Notes: generated by a model from the letters alone, not told the origin. Positions 44,655 to 56,380 are shown, counted from the stretch's first letter. The stretch: 64,000 nt of DNA from Corythucha ciliata (GCA_038030265.1 CM075940.1:28868940-28932939); one strand, 5' to 3'. Numbers and translations are program-made.

Positions 44655-45419
44655 CTTAGAGTATATATTAGATAGAGATCGCTTCAGGCTGCGTGGTAGA
44701 GATAGCGCGAGGCCAACATGAAGTCACGTGACTGTGTCGGGTAGGCTGAGTGCGGGGTGAAGGGAATGTAACCCTTTACTACCTCTACCTCTTGTCATCC
44801 CCGTCGTTCGCTCTTTTTTTTTTAAAACGAACATCCGCCAGCACAGGAGCCCTCTCACTAGTCATAGTGCCTTTGAGTGAACTTGAGCAAGGAGGCGGAT
44901 TTGTTTTTTTCTTAAGGCGTCCAATCACATTATTATCACGCCTTTGCAAGCAATTCGGAGCACAACACTTGAGTACCATTTTCAACGCGTGAAAGGTGTA
45001 ATCTAATAGACGAAGAATGACTGCAAGACGTAGGAAAGAATTTCCAAATATCTCGCAGAAGGAAATCCAGCAAACAGCTCGATCAGGAATTGCTGAAGGC
45101 AAGACGATAGGAAACAAGGAGAGTACAAGAAGGGTGTTCTGAAAAGAACGATTGAAATAAGACAGGAACTGAAAGACAGTGAAAATAGGTAAAAGAAAAT
45201 AAAGTGGAAAAATTGGAACACAGGAACACCATCAACACAAAGAACAACAGTAATGGAAGGGAGAGCACGAGAGCCAAGGCTTGGTAGGTTATTGTTCGGT
45301 TGCCTCTTAAAATTGAGTGGTGGGGTGGTCACGTGACTTATCCGATTGGCTACGCGGGGGGTGACATGAGAATTCGCTGCGCAAAGCGCGATTACCTCTC
45401 TAGTTATATTTACTCTAAG
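44655..45419 (-). mobile_element. 765-bp P-like non-autonomous element, copy 1
   Basis: The ends begin CTTAGAGTATATATTAG and, in reverse, CTTAGAGTAAATATA. Flanks are ATCTGACT (44647-44654) and ATCTGATT (45420-45427), an 8-bp duplication with one mutation. Unit 2 keeps the empty site ATCTGACTGATT at about 53831. The 10-bp palindrome GTCACGTGAC lies near each end. The minus strand has a frame containing MVLKCCAPNC, which resembles the start of a THAP zinc finger, the DNA-binding domain of P transposases; the rest of the domain is not evident. P superfamily is inference; hAT remains possible. Confidence 0.88.
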
Positions 45420-45454
45420 ATCTGATTGATTGCTGGAAAAGTACAACTACTTTT

Positions 45455-45775
45455 GGAGATAACTGAACCAATTCCCACTGAAAAACGTCTGCTCTTCCCG
45501 TTGGTGCCATCATATTACATGTACGTGCAACCGTTCTCGACTTATAAGCGCTGAATTCAATAAAACCAACGTCATGGCTAAAAATACTAAAATATCGATT
45601 ATTTCGAAAACGGTTGGAAATCGTACCTATGTCTATAGGGCCTTTTTACTTCCATGTTCCCTTCGGGAACAGAAGTATAGTATTCGTGAAAAAAATCGAG
45701 CCCGAGCCGACATCAGATTCAGAATGTATAATCTCAGAAAAGTTGAAAAAAATGGTTTTTGGCATGCCGTCGGTC
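45455..45775 (+). repeat. Right shoulder of unit 1
   Basis: Matches 55448-55726 of unit 2 (ACCAATTCCCACTGAAAAAC, ATATCGATTATTTCGAAAAC). Unit 1 has about 37 extra bases at 45644-45680 that form a mini foldback (TACTTCCATGTTCCC, TTC loop, GGGAACAGAAGTA), absent from unit 2. Confidence 0.85.
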
Positions 45776-46430
45776 TGTCAATTTTATGAGGAAATTGTCA
45801 ATTTTATGAGGAAATTGTCAATTTTATGAGGAAATTGTCAATTTTATGAGGAAATTGTCAATTCTATGAGGAAATTGTCAATTTTATGAGGAAATTGTCA
45901 ATTTTATGAGGAAATTGTCAATTTTATGAAAATTGTCAATTTATGAGGAAATTGTCAATTTTATGAGGAAATTGTCAATTTTATGAGGAAATTGTCAATT
46001 TTATGAGGAAATTGTCAATTTTTGAGGAAATTGTCAATTCTATGAAGAAATTGTCAATTTTATGAGGAAATTGTCAATTTTATGAAGAAATTGTCAATTT
46101 ATGAGAAAATGTCAATTTTATGAGGAAATTGTCAATTTTATGAGGAAATGTCAATTTTATGAGGAAATTGTCAATTTTATGAGGAAATTGTCAATTTTAT
46201 GAGGAAATGTCAATTTTATGAGGAAATTGTCAATTTTATGAGGAAATTGTCAATTTTATGAGGAAATGTCAATTTTATGAGGAAATTGTCAATTTTATGA
46301 GGAAATTGTCAATTTATGAGGAAATTGTCAATTTTTGAGGAAATTGTCAATTTTATGAGGAAATTGTCAATTTTATGAAGAAATTGTCAATTTGATGTGG
46401 AAATTGTCAATTTTATGAGAAAATGGGAAT
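45776..46430. repeat. 20-bp minisatellite, unit 2 array
   Basis: About 33 copies of AAATTGTCAATTTTATGAGG, with 18- and 19-bp variants (AAATGTCAATTTTATGAGG) recurring every 60 bp or so near 46095-46275, a different higher-order pattern from the unit 1 array. The first monomer abuts the duplication junction. Confidence 0.96.
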
Positions 46431-46636
46431 TGTACAGTGAAATCGTAAATTTTACGAGGAAATTGTATATTTTATGAAGACATTTTCGATAGGCTGTGGA
46501 CTGCCGGAATCGCCCCTTCCGAAGGATTTCTAGGTACGCCCCCTGCAACCGCGTTCTGTGTTGATGTTCCAGTTCTCGTGCTATAGAGATTCTTCGTCGA
46601 ATGAGTCTGCAATTGCCAACGTTTACATCTGACATC

Positions 46637-46822
46637 CTGGGGTGAACCTAGAAATCCTTCCGGAGGGGGCGATTTCGGCAACCGCAGCCTACTGTGGCCC
46701 GGCGGGGGACGAGTGTTGTAATGAATGCCCTTCGTATTGCTTAGATTTCGTTAAAAATTGACCAAAAAACTGCCTCCCGGAGGGGGCTATCCACCTATCG
46801 CCCCCCTCTGGGTACGCCACTG
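46637..46822 (+). mobile_element. 185-bp hAT-type MITE, unit 2 copy
   Basis: Same element and same CTGACATC flanks (46629-46636 and 46823-46830) as at 30213-30397, with a few substitutions and single-base indels. It is inherited by duplication and not an independent insertion. Confidence 0.87.
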
Positions 46823-49490
46823 CTGACATCTTCTCCAGTGAAGCTGCCCATTCCTGGATCAAGGCCTGGCTACGGGGCCCTTGGCTTGTCCCACTCAAGG
46901 GGGCGGCATTAAACCAAATATCGCGCTGCTGATCCGTTGAAAAAGCAATTTCGTGGAGTCAGCTCGTCCAGAACTGCACTCAGGACCTGCGTAATAATTA
47001 CTTCTGGCGCTTAGGCTCAGCCCTAGAGCTAAAATGAGACTTTAAGTGTTGTCGACCAAGCTCAAAACTCTAGAATGGTAGTGTGCTTGGTAATGTTCCA
47101 TAAGCTCATGCAGGCCGTCGACTCAAGGGCCACCTTAGTAAGTCCACAAAAAATAACTGTCTTCTATCACACGGTGCCTGTAGTAAGGGATTGCCCCCAC
47201 CGGTTGTCATCTAAGCTTTACCAGCAGAAATTACCGACAAATATAGTCCCCCACCCCCTACCCACCACCAAAACTGTCAAATTACACGTGTACGCTCACG
47301 TGTAATTGAAAAGACACCCGAAGTTCATCGATCGATATGCGAAATCTCTCCAAGTAAACGTCATTTTCATAGATTGACATGTGTCATTTTTCATTCAGGC
47401 TTACCATTTAGATCAAATCATAAAACCTCATCAGGTCGTTTTATCTGTACAGTAACACGCGGTCTTCCATGCGTTCATCCTGATTTTCCCGGTGTTTCAA
47501 GACGAATTGTCCTAATTTATTATTTTGCCCAGTAATCACCTGCCAGGTGCGGTGAATCGCATTTTTGTTTTCAAAGGAAATCAAATCAGGTGTCAGGAGA
47601 ATCGATTACATGCTTTCGCAACTGCGTCAGACGTTTACTTGAACAAGTAACCGAACAGTATCAGCGTGACGATTAAAATCGGATTATAACAACCCAACAA
47701 CATTTTCTGTCACACTCTCTAAAGGAACTGAAATCACAAAAGTTTTGATGTCTTGAAGGTAGATCAACAGTTTCTATGTATTGAATTGTTTGTCTCCCTG
47801 AAAGGGAGACATTCGTTCTGTTAGATAAGAGATCACGATCCTTTTTCAAAATGTCCAGTCTTTCTACATTGCTCATTGTCATTTTGACTGTCAAGAAACG
47901 AACGGAAATATTATTTTTTCTTTACAATGACAAACTGATGGTGTTTTGGATATCCTATCACTTTGCCTCCCCCCCCCCCACCACATCTATTTTTAGAAAA
48001 ATTAATTGTTCTGGTATATTCCTAGGTAGGGGCGTGGTTTTTTAAAATAATATTTATTATTATCACACAAGTGCTATGAAAAAAAGTCACCTGACTGTTT
48101 ATCACGAAATCATACAATCGTGTAAGATAAATTTGAAGCAAATCAAAATGGCCGAGTTAAATCCATTCGAGAAAAATATGAAGGCACAGTGTCGACAAAT
48201 TTGAAGCTCTTCGTTTTTTTCTACATCTCAGTTCCTCACTTGTTCCTACCATCCTTTTTAATCAGATATCACATTTTCGTCACGTTTCCATCACCTTATT
48301 TGAATGCACATTTTCACAATTCAATTACCTACAGACTTCCTTCTCAGTGAATTTTCGTTTCTTGAAGCCCTAGGTATAGATATTCTTTGAGTAACGAAAT
48401 GTTTTCATTTCAAAATATGCTCTCTGGAAGACAGCGAACTCCTTCAATTCCTCAAAATTCAATTTCACTGAAATCTCTCTCCCACTCAGTCGCCACTCTT
48501 TCAATTTGTAGTTTCAAGCATTAACGATTCCTTTTCGTGGAATTAATTATATGCAAGGAATAAATCCGGGGCTCGATTTATGTTTGTGGTTCAGAGCCTT
48601 TTAGACCATTTCGTTCCTTCTAATGACGTTAAAAGGTTTTTAGCATTCAGTGTGTGTTGTAGTTTTCCTAATATCAGCTTTTTAAAAAAGATTTTCACTG
48701 AAAAAATGTAGTAGTAATTCAGTTAATCTCATTGTTAATAGAGTGCTATGAAATGAGAATAAAGGGCCGCTAATTATTCAAAAAATTATAATAACTCACA
48801 AGTAATGACCAATAATTAGGGAGTGGAACGGCGTACTTCATCCCCCCAAAAAAACAGTCTAAATATTTTATTTCTTAGGAAAAGTCCGTTAAGTAGTGTC
48901 ACCAACCGGCTTTCCGCGGAAACACTGTTCCAACGTCCTTACTGCGAGCCCTGTAGATTTTCCAGAGGGAAAGTCAGAGCTACGCGTGTACTCCACTTGA
49001 GAGCTCCAGCGTTATGTTTCGAGTTTACATTCTCAATTCTAACAGTTGAAACTTTGTTGTTGTTTTTTTCAGAGTCTTTGCCGTTGTTCAATAATGTATC
49101 CTCTGACGAAAACAGTCAACAAAGTTTCTTATCCAATTAGGACATTTTGAAAGTTAATAATTTATTAGCCTTGGTGTGGTAGTCACGTCAACCCTAACTT
49201 GAAAACTTGAAAACGATTTAGGCGTATTAAGTTGTACTTATTTGATGCAAAATTTTCTTTGCCAAGGCCCGTGGGGTGACACCTATGGTGAGGGGGGGGG
49301 GGGTCACCTGAGTTTATAGTCGAACGTGTTTGCATCAGAACCAGGCTTTACGACGCTAAAACTGATACTTTGGTCTCCTGTAATGTAAATGTAAGGCCCT
49401 CTCTCTCTGTAAGGCACTCACTGCCACGTCGTGTGATAAAAATTTTCTTCTCACTATAAAGACGGGAGCAGGGGTGGGGGCTTGCTTAGT
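46823..49490. other. Unit 2 equivalent of 30398-33050
   Basis: No gene is recognised. It contains the identical tract 47662-47948 and the low-divergence core 48107-49485. The unit 2 copy has an 11-bp insertion near 47353 and other indels that break the 114-codon frame seen in unit 1 at 30879-31223, arguing that that frame is not a gene. Confidence 0.7.
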
Positions 49491-49499
49491 AAATATGGC

Positions 49500-51142
49500 C
49501 AACATGACGATCTGCGCCTTAAATGCCTTCAACTATGATTGAAACCATAACGAAATGATCACGATTTGTGGTCTGAAAATGGCTCAATCCAGGCTTGAAT
49601 TGGCAAAACAGATCGTATCCGCCTGCGGAAGACCCTCAAGCTGACGATCTGGGCTCATCAGCCAATGGCAAAACCGAACATATTCGCCATTCAAAAAATG
49701 GCAAATTCCGCGCCTTAAAATTGGCTAAACTGACGACCTAGCACCTTGAAATTGGTTCGCGCCATAAACTTGACTGAACTATTTTGTCCTAGTGATTATT
49801 AAAGCCCTAAAGATGGCACAACTGACTAAACTGGCTAAACATACGATTCGCGCGTTGAAAAAGCTCAACGATCGTAATATGGAAAAGCTGTCCACTCGGG
49901 ATCCTAAAATGGCAAAACTGACCATTCAGGCTTCAAAAATAGCAAAATTGACGATTCGTGCCCTGAAAATAGCCAGAATACCTATCCACTACTTTAAAAA
50001 CAGCAGCTTGAAACTGGGCAAAACGAACGATTTTTGATCCTTGAAAATGACAGTGGCAAACTGGCAATCCTAAAAATGGCCCCACCACAATGGAAAATAT
50101 AGAGGTAAAATCGTCGTTTCGGACAAGATTTGATCCCCTAATGACCGGGAGAGTAGAATAGGAGTTCGCTGACGAAATAATGTTTGACAGAAGCCGCGAG
50201 CTCCCATCACATTATATTCTCCTAACACCAAAGATATAGAAAATCACCGCATTACACTTAAAAAAGGGTAAATTTATCGTTTTTAACAAGATTTTGTCCT
50301 CAAATGACCAGGAGAGTATAATAAGCTGGGAACTCACCGAGGAAATAATTTATGACAACAGCCGAGCTCCTAGCTTACTATATTTTCTTAATACGAAAGA
50401 CTAATACGAATCGCCGCATTACACTTGAAAAAAAGGGGCAAAATCGTCGTTTTGGACAGATTTGATCACCCAATGACCAGGAGAATAGAATGAGCTAGGA
50501 GCTCGACGACGAAATAATTTTAGACAGAAGCCGAGTTCCTAGCTCATTATATTTTCATAAAACACGTAAAAACGCCGCATTACACTTGAATAACAGGATG
50601 TGTGCCTAAATGACCACGAGAATATAATTTGCATGGAAGCTGAAAAAATGAGTGTTTTTTTATCAGTTCCATACCCCCCTGTTGACAAGGCGTGGTTTAA
50701 TTGATTTTGAGCGTTTAGCAAAACGCAATTAGCAAATCCCCAATTAGCCAATTAACAAATTGGGTTGCGGTCTGGGCATTTCCAGGGGTGCCCGATGTCA
50801 CCCTCGAGAGCAATTTTAGACAAGTTTAAAGGCTTAACATCGACGAGGGAATTTTATGAACATTTAGACCGAACCACATGGAAAAATGTTTTTCGGTGCC
50901 GAGTTTTTAGCATATAATCTCCTGAAGCGAAAGACATGAAATCACCGCATTACACTGGAAAAAATGGGGCAAAATAGTCGTTTTTGACAATACTTAGTCC
51001 TCAAAAACCAGGAGAATAGAATTTGCTGGAAGTTCGTCGGTGAAATAATTTTTGATGAAAAAACGCCAATTCACGGCTAAAACTGAGATAAAGCGTTAAT
51101 TTTTGACTTTAGCAAAAAATAAGAAGTCGCCAGTAAAAACAA

Positions 51143-51181
<39 letters not shown>

Positions 51182-52040
51182 ACAAACAAACAAACGAACA
51201 ATAGACAAGAAAAATAAACTAATTTGGTGTTTCTTGATGCAATTTCAAAAACGACATTGAGAAAATATTGCTAATGAAACGTTTATGGAGGCTTTGTTAC
51301 GGCTAAAATTGAGAAAAAACGCCATTTCACAGCTCATCTCGACAAAAACACTAATCCGTGGCAAAATCGTGGAATTGCCAATTCGCGGTTTCTTGAGGCG
51401 GCTTCATGGCTAGTAGTGACAAAATGTGCTAATTCACGGCTAAAATTGATTAAAACGCTGACGCGCGGTAAAAATTGAGGTACAGAGCGAATTATCTTTG
51501 TTAAAATGAAGAGAAGACTCTCATTCACAGCTAAAATGTACTTTTTACGAAAGCACCAATCTGTTTTTTCTCTATCCAACGCGGAATTGCGAAAAAGCCG
51601 TAATTTGCGGCTAAAATCAAGAAAAAGCGCCAAATCGCCAAGGCATGGGCGTAGCTTACTCTATTGGTGGCCGGCTTTTCGCATTCCTCTGAGACCTCCA
51701 CTGTATTCGTTTTTAACAATGAACATGTCGGACGTCGGATAATGACAGTCAAGGTGTAGGGGGGGGGGGGGTCACTGGTTTCTTAAAGCTCAGGCGCAGA
51801 CCGCCAGGCTCCAAAACTTGCAATTTTTCCGACATTAAGACGCAAAACTTGCAGTCGCGTTGATATTCCCGCGAGGAAACTCTTTCAATTTCTTAGGTAT
51901 TCATTAAGCGTCATGGTACCGGCTAGCCTGGTTTTAGCACCCACAAAATAGTCCCGGAAACTGCCAATATTTCTTGAATTAAGACCCTGAACTGGCAAAT
52001 TCACTTGAAATGTCCATTCCATGTATAATCAGCCAGAATT
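49500..52040. repeat. Unit 2 copies of families C, satellite, A and B
   Basis: In order: family C words (49500-50090), ~166-bp satellite (50130-50640 and 50880-51055), an expanded (CAA)n microsatellite (about 51135-51200), family A words (51056-51635), a G run near 51759, and family B words (51800-52040). The order is the same as in unit 1. Confidence 0.8.
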
Positions 52041-52185
52041 TCACAGATATTTAGCTGAATAATGTTATTGTCTGTCTTCCCTTGTTGAGGTGTGCTAAAA
52101 ACGAACCGGTTTCGGCTCAGCGTTTGGAAGTACAAGAGTTTCAGTTGTACTTCGAGACGTTGAAGATGGCGAGCAGCCGAAGCCG

Positions 52186-52643
52186 AATCCACTGGACTCC
52201 CGGATTGACTGCGTCAACAGCTTTGTCGAAGCAACACTCTGAGCTCACCCTCACCCCAATTCACCCCTCAGCCTACTAGTCGACGCCTCCGACATCGCTA
52301 TAGGCGCTACCCTTCAACAAAACGTACCTATTGCATTCTTTTCGCGAAAGTTAACCACAACAGAGACTCGTTACAGCACGTACGATCGAGAACTCCTCGC
52401 TATTTACACCGAAGTCAAACACTTCCGTTACATGCTAGAAGGTAGTAAAATCGTCATATCTACACAGATCATCGCCCTTTAGCGTATGCCTTCCACCAAA
52501 ACCCCGATAAAGCGACACCTCGACAATTTCGTCACCTGGATCTCGTTTTGCAATTCACGACTGACATCCGTCACGTCCCCAGCACCGAAAATCTCGTCGC
52601 TGACTGTTTCTCCCGAATCGCAACCCTCGAAACCTTCGATTAG
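52186..52643 (+). pseudogene. Ty3/gypsy RNase H fragment, unit 2
   Basis: Homologous to 37185-37640. The RT part is absent: sequence inside the palindrome (GAGCAGCCGAAGCC) joins directly to AATCCACTGGACTCC. A 2-base insertion (CGTCATATCTACAC against CGTCATCTACAC) adds a frameshift not present in unit 1, and several replacements have accumulated, as expected of a non-functional copy. Confidence 0.93.
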
Positions 52644-52736
52644 GGTGAACTCTTTCGTCTTCAAAGTTCGCCGGTTTCTGGATCAAACTTATGAAATGTG
52701 AATAAGGGACGAGGGACGAGGGGGTACAATTCCAAG

Positions 52737-52975
52737 GACACCTCGATCGCCAGAACTGACGCCGATGGATTTCCACGTCTGGGGGTTTCGTAAAAGACCG
52801 TGTTAACAGCACCTCGATGAGGAGGAGCTTCGAATGAGGATTACAGGAGACTTTGAGGTCCTTCGAGCCAAAATTTCTCATCGCGTGACAGTGGCTACCA
52901 TGAGAAAAAGTGTAACAGCCTGTCTAGTCGTAACAGAGGAGTACATTTTCAAAACTTATTGTGAAAAAAAACAAA
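52737..52975 (+). pseudogene. Tc/mariner-like transposase C-terminal fragment, unit 2
   Basis: Duplicate of 37735-37965. Here the last part is open as RITGDFEVLRAKISHRVTVA, then MRKSVTACLVVTEEYIF, because unit 2 lacks one single-base indel of unit 1. The upstream SPELTPMDFHVWG stretch is in another frame, so it is still a pseudogene. Confidence 0.7.
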
Positions 52976-53871
52976 AAAAAAAGTCTGCTAATGATTATAG
53001 CACAGTGCTGCCTCGCTTTTTTTGTTAACATATTTTACTGTTTTCTCAAATGATTTTTAAAAACAAAACATAAGCATCTTTCAACAGTGGGTCAAATGAG
53101 GTAGGAAATATTGTTAACCGCTGATTTGTTTGAGAATTCAACCCCTATTTTCACCCCCTCCCCCTTGTACGATTTTGACGAAATTGATAGGGGACCCTCT
53201 GCTAGCCAACACATATATTCCCTGAAAATTTCATCAAATTCGGATAAAAACTATGGAAGATATGCTTGTTACAAGGATTTGCGGACAGACAGACAGACAG
53301 ACACGAAACCGAAATTGTTCAGGAAGGTATAAAACGTGAAATGCAAGTGGAAATTTCGATTTTAAAGAAGAAGAAAAAAAAATATTTCCTAAAAGTGAAA
53401 ACAATGCTTCCGTAGCTCGGAAGCAAAAGAAGTTTTGGGTAATTTGTGAGTTTTTTATTTGTTAATTGATATGAATTGGTGTAATAAGCGCTGGATGATG
53501 TTTTTATTTTGCATCGCTGACTACGATTAGACCTACGAGAAGCTTTATCATCATTTTATTAAAATGAATAGTGTGTTTGATTCCATTTACACCTTCATTT
53601 ATTCGCAAAGGCCTATTGCAAAGAACACCCAAAAAAAAGCTCTTTTCGCTCGAAATGTGTTCAACTCTTCGAAATTTTACGAAAAGGCGCAATAATTGGA
53701 ATTTGGTATTTTGATCCTCACTAATAAGGCAAGTTTTTGTGAAATTTGCCAAACCTGGATAGCATTTCAAGATTCGCTATCATGCGATCAAGTTACTGCT
53801 AAACTGGCTAAAATTGATAAAAACCTCCACAATCTGACTGATTGTTGGAAAAGTACAACATACTTTTGGAG
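52976..53871. other. Unit 2 shared 3' segment with empty transposon sites
   Basis: Equivalent to 37966-38720 joined to 44537-44654 and 45428-45450. It preserves the unoccupied TA site of the 5.8-kb element (near 53720) and the unoccupied ATCTGACT site of the P-like element (near 53831). No gene is recognised. Confidence 0.85.
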
Positions 53872-54051
53872 ATAACTGGCAGTGGCGAGGCGTCCGGTCA
53901 TCGATAGATTCGCCGATGACTAGATTTTTCTTCGGAAATGAAGGAATATTTGTTGGAAATATTTTTCTTAGAAAAGCCCCTTCTTGGAGAAATGAAAGAT
54001 TTAAACAACAATAATTTCTCTCAACTGAGTTCATAGGAGAGTTAGGAGAAC

Positions 54052-54193
54052 TAGGGGCCTATTCTCTAACTCCGAAGCAATAGCTTTTCCGAAGTCATAT
54101 GTTTATTTCATTAATTTTCTTCAAACAAATGAATGAAATAGACACATGACAGGCGACAAAAATATTGCTTGTTGTTAGAGAATAGGCCCCCTG
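54052..54193. mobile_element. Foldback MITE nested in the hAT element
   Basis: GGGGCCTATTCTCTAAC on the left pairs with GTTAGAGAATAGGCCCC on the right. Further inside, CGAAGCAATA and TATTGCTTG pair. Flanks CTA and CTG may be a mutated 3-bp duplication, which would suggest PIF/Harbinger, but this is weak. Confidence 0.7.
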
Positions 54194-55019
54194 TTTTTGA
54201 TCAACTGGGAGAATACTAGAGCGATCTACTGGGCCTTAATAGCGTAACAGATGCGCTAACTTTGGAGAATCCAATCTCCCTCCCTCCCATTCCCGTCCAC
54301 TCCATCGTGTCTTCGTCAAGCTCAGTTTCCTTCTCTTTCTCGCGCGTTAGAAAAACAGCTCTACTCATCGCTTCTTCGGTCGAATCCGGTTCCTCTCGGC
54401 TTATTGTGCGAACGGTGTTGGTCGGCAACGGCTCCTTTTCAAATATTTTCCTGGCGTTTATTTCATTTTTCATCTCTTTTCAGCGTTTGAATTTTGTTTC
54501 TCTTGAATTTGGTGTAGGCTCTCCAGTTTTTAAAATGGTATTTTACGTGAAATCGTTGTTCGTTCCGTTTGTAGAGGCGAAGCTCCATATTTTTAAAAGG
54601 ATCTCTTGTGGGCTGAAAAATGTGAATAATTCCGACAGGAGCATTTCAGGAAAAGTGAATTTTTTTTAAAGACAATTTGAAACTTCTTAATAATTCGAAT
54701 GAACAAATCAAATTGTATAATTCGAACGATGGCATACAGCAATGGGTGAAAATTAGGCACAATAGAATTTTCAAATTACTAACACAAATTCGAAAAAATG
54801 TTACATTTCCTGTTTTTGGTGTCACCATGACGTGAACAAAAGACAGAAATAATAAATGTACACCACATCAGGGCGATTTGTTTCTCCAACGATGGCTCAC
54901 TGGTGACTCAAATGAAAGGGCGCATTCATTGCTCATATCGTTCGAGCTCGATTTCAAGAATTCAACGGTCCCTTCCCCATGGAACGATTTGGTTGGATTT
55001 CGAACACCTCCGAGTTATT

Positions 55020-55162
55020 AATGGTGGATTTCACCACCGAGAGTTAAGGTTTGAGTTACGTTAACTCGGAATTAACTGAAAAAAGGCGTCACTATTTATG
55101 TAAACAATGTTAGAGTTAGGTAACTCCAACCTAACTCCCGGTGGTGAAATTGGCCCTTAGGC
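55020..55162. mobile_element. Second foldback nested in the hAT element
   Basis: ATTTCACCACCGAGAGTTAA pairs with the right arm CTAACTCCCGGTGGTGAAAT, and GAGTTACGTTAACTC with GAGTTAGGTAACTC. Arms are about 45 bp. TTA occurs on both flanks, compatible with a PIF/Harbinger-type duplication. Confidence 0.7.
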
Positions 55163-55756
55163 TATTAATTTCCTGGATAAATACGTTTGTCATTGGCCAA
55201 AATTTGCGGGCGTGATCGTGCTAAGATTCGAGGGGCAATAAATGTATCATATCTATCATATAGAAAATCGAGCAGGACAGAATTCTTATTCGACGTCCTG
55301 GAACGTGAAAAATATGCATTATGAGCAAGACCATATTTTATTTTATGGATCATATTTGCCCTCATAACAGAAAAGTGTGAGAGAAGGGGGGGGGGCACAC
55401 GTAGAGATGACCAGCCAAAAAGTCCACGCGCCGCCACTGATAACTGGACCAATTCCCACTGAAAAACGTCTGCTCTCTTTCCGTTGGTGCCATCATATTG
55501 CATGTACGTGCAACCTTTCTCGACTTATAAGCGCTGAATTCAATAAAACCAGCGTCATGGCTAAAATTACTAAAATATCGATTATTTCGAAAACGGTTGG
55601 AAATCGTACATATGTCTATAGGGCCGTATTCGTGAAAAAAATCGAGTCCGAGCCGACATCAGATTCAGAATGTATAATCTCAGAAAAGTTGAAAAAAATG
55701 GTTTTTGGAATGCCGTCGGTCTGTCGCTTTTTTTTCTCGATAAATTGCATGAAAAT

Positions 55757-56380
55757 GAAAACCTGGCTATTTCTTGGTACGAGAAGCACAAATCTGATCT
55801 TTGTTTCGAGAAAAAAATTATTTATCGGACATGTCCTCCCTGGACTGAAATGTCGTTTTTGGATATAACTTCAGAACAAGTGATTCCAGAATTTTTTTGA
55901 TATTTTGTTCGGATTCCTCGTGGAATTTCCTTGCGAATTAGCCACACTATTGCCGAAAAAATGCAACTTTTTTTGTGGCCAAAATCGTCGTTTTCAGCGC
56001 AAAAGGACCAGTACCAAAAAATGACGGTCAAAATTGCAAAAAAGTGCCTCTAGAGCACAAATCTTGATTGCAAATATTTGTACCAGAAAAAAACTGAGAT
56101 TAAGAGAAAATTGTGGGAGGAGTAGGATTTGGCGTGACTACGTCAAAAATTATTTGCCACAGAATTACATATAAATCTAAATCTAGTTGTTTCTTGGCAT
56201 GAAAAACGCGAATATGACCTTTGTTTTGAAGGTAAATCATTTCCCGGGCTTTGCGGAATAATATTTTCGGTATTAACTTCGAAACAATTGGTCCTGGAAT
56301 TGTTTAACTATTTTGTCAAGAATTCTCATTTAATTTCCATGCGAATTGACTACAACGTTGCCGAAAACAAACCCCTTTCA
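55757..56380. repeat. Diverged ~420-bp tandem repeat
   Basis: 55757-55963 and 56178-56376 share the same order of phrases: TTTCTTGG(T/C)A, TCTTTGTTT(C/T)GA, ATAACTTC(A/G)AACAA, GGAATTTCC/TTAATTTCC, TGCGAATT, and GTTGCCGAAAA. Divergence is heavy. It begins where unit 2 ends, so this is the ancestral right flank of the duplication. Confidence 0.7.

Larger units (their letters stand above)
28566..45775 (+). repeat. Segmental tandem duplication, unit 1
   Basis: From the minisatellite to 45775 the sequence is repeated, in the same order and orientation, at 45776-55726. After removing the insertions at 38721-44536 and 44655-45419, the shared part is about 9 kb. At the junction, GTCGGTCTGTCA passes straight into minisatellite sequence, while unit 2 continues as GTCGGTCTGTCGCTTTT at 55726. 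Flank and minisatellite share TGTC, a microhomology. The left boundary is hidden inside the array. Confidence 0.93.
53880..55439. mobile_element. 1,560-bp hAT-type non-autonomous element
   Basis: Ends are CAGTGGCGAGGCGTCC and, reversed, CAGTGGCGGCGCGTGG. Both inner sides continue with GGTCATC. Exact 8-bp flanks ATAACTGG occupy 53872-53879 and 55440-55447. Unit 1 has a single copy of this site near 45448 (ATAACTGAACC), the unoccupied state. The CAGTGGCG end and 8-bp duplication are typical of hAT. No transposase is recognised; the open frames at 54216-54473 (minus) and 54262-54669 (plus) overlap and lack a family. Two foldback elements are nested inside. Confidence 0.93.
45776..55726 (+). repeat. 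Segmental tandem duplication, unit 2
   Basis: This is the second copy. Relative to unit 1 it lacks about 1,033 bp (36152-37184 of unit 1), about 400 bp (near 34220-34610) and about 37 bp (near 45644-45680), and carries a private 1,560-bp insertion at 53880-55439. Outside the conserved tracts it differs from unit 1 by roughly a few percent with many single-base indels. Confidence 0.93.
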
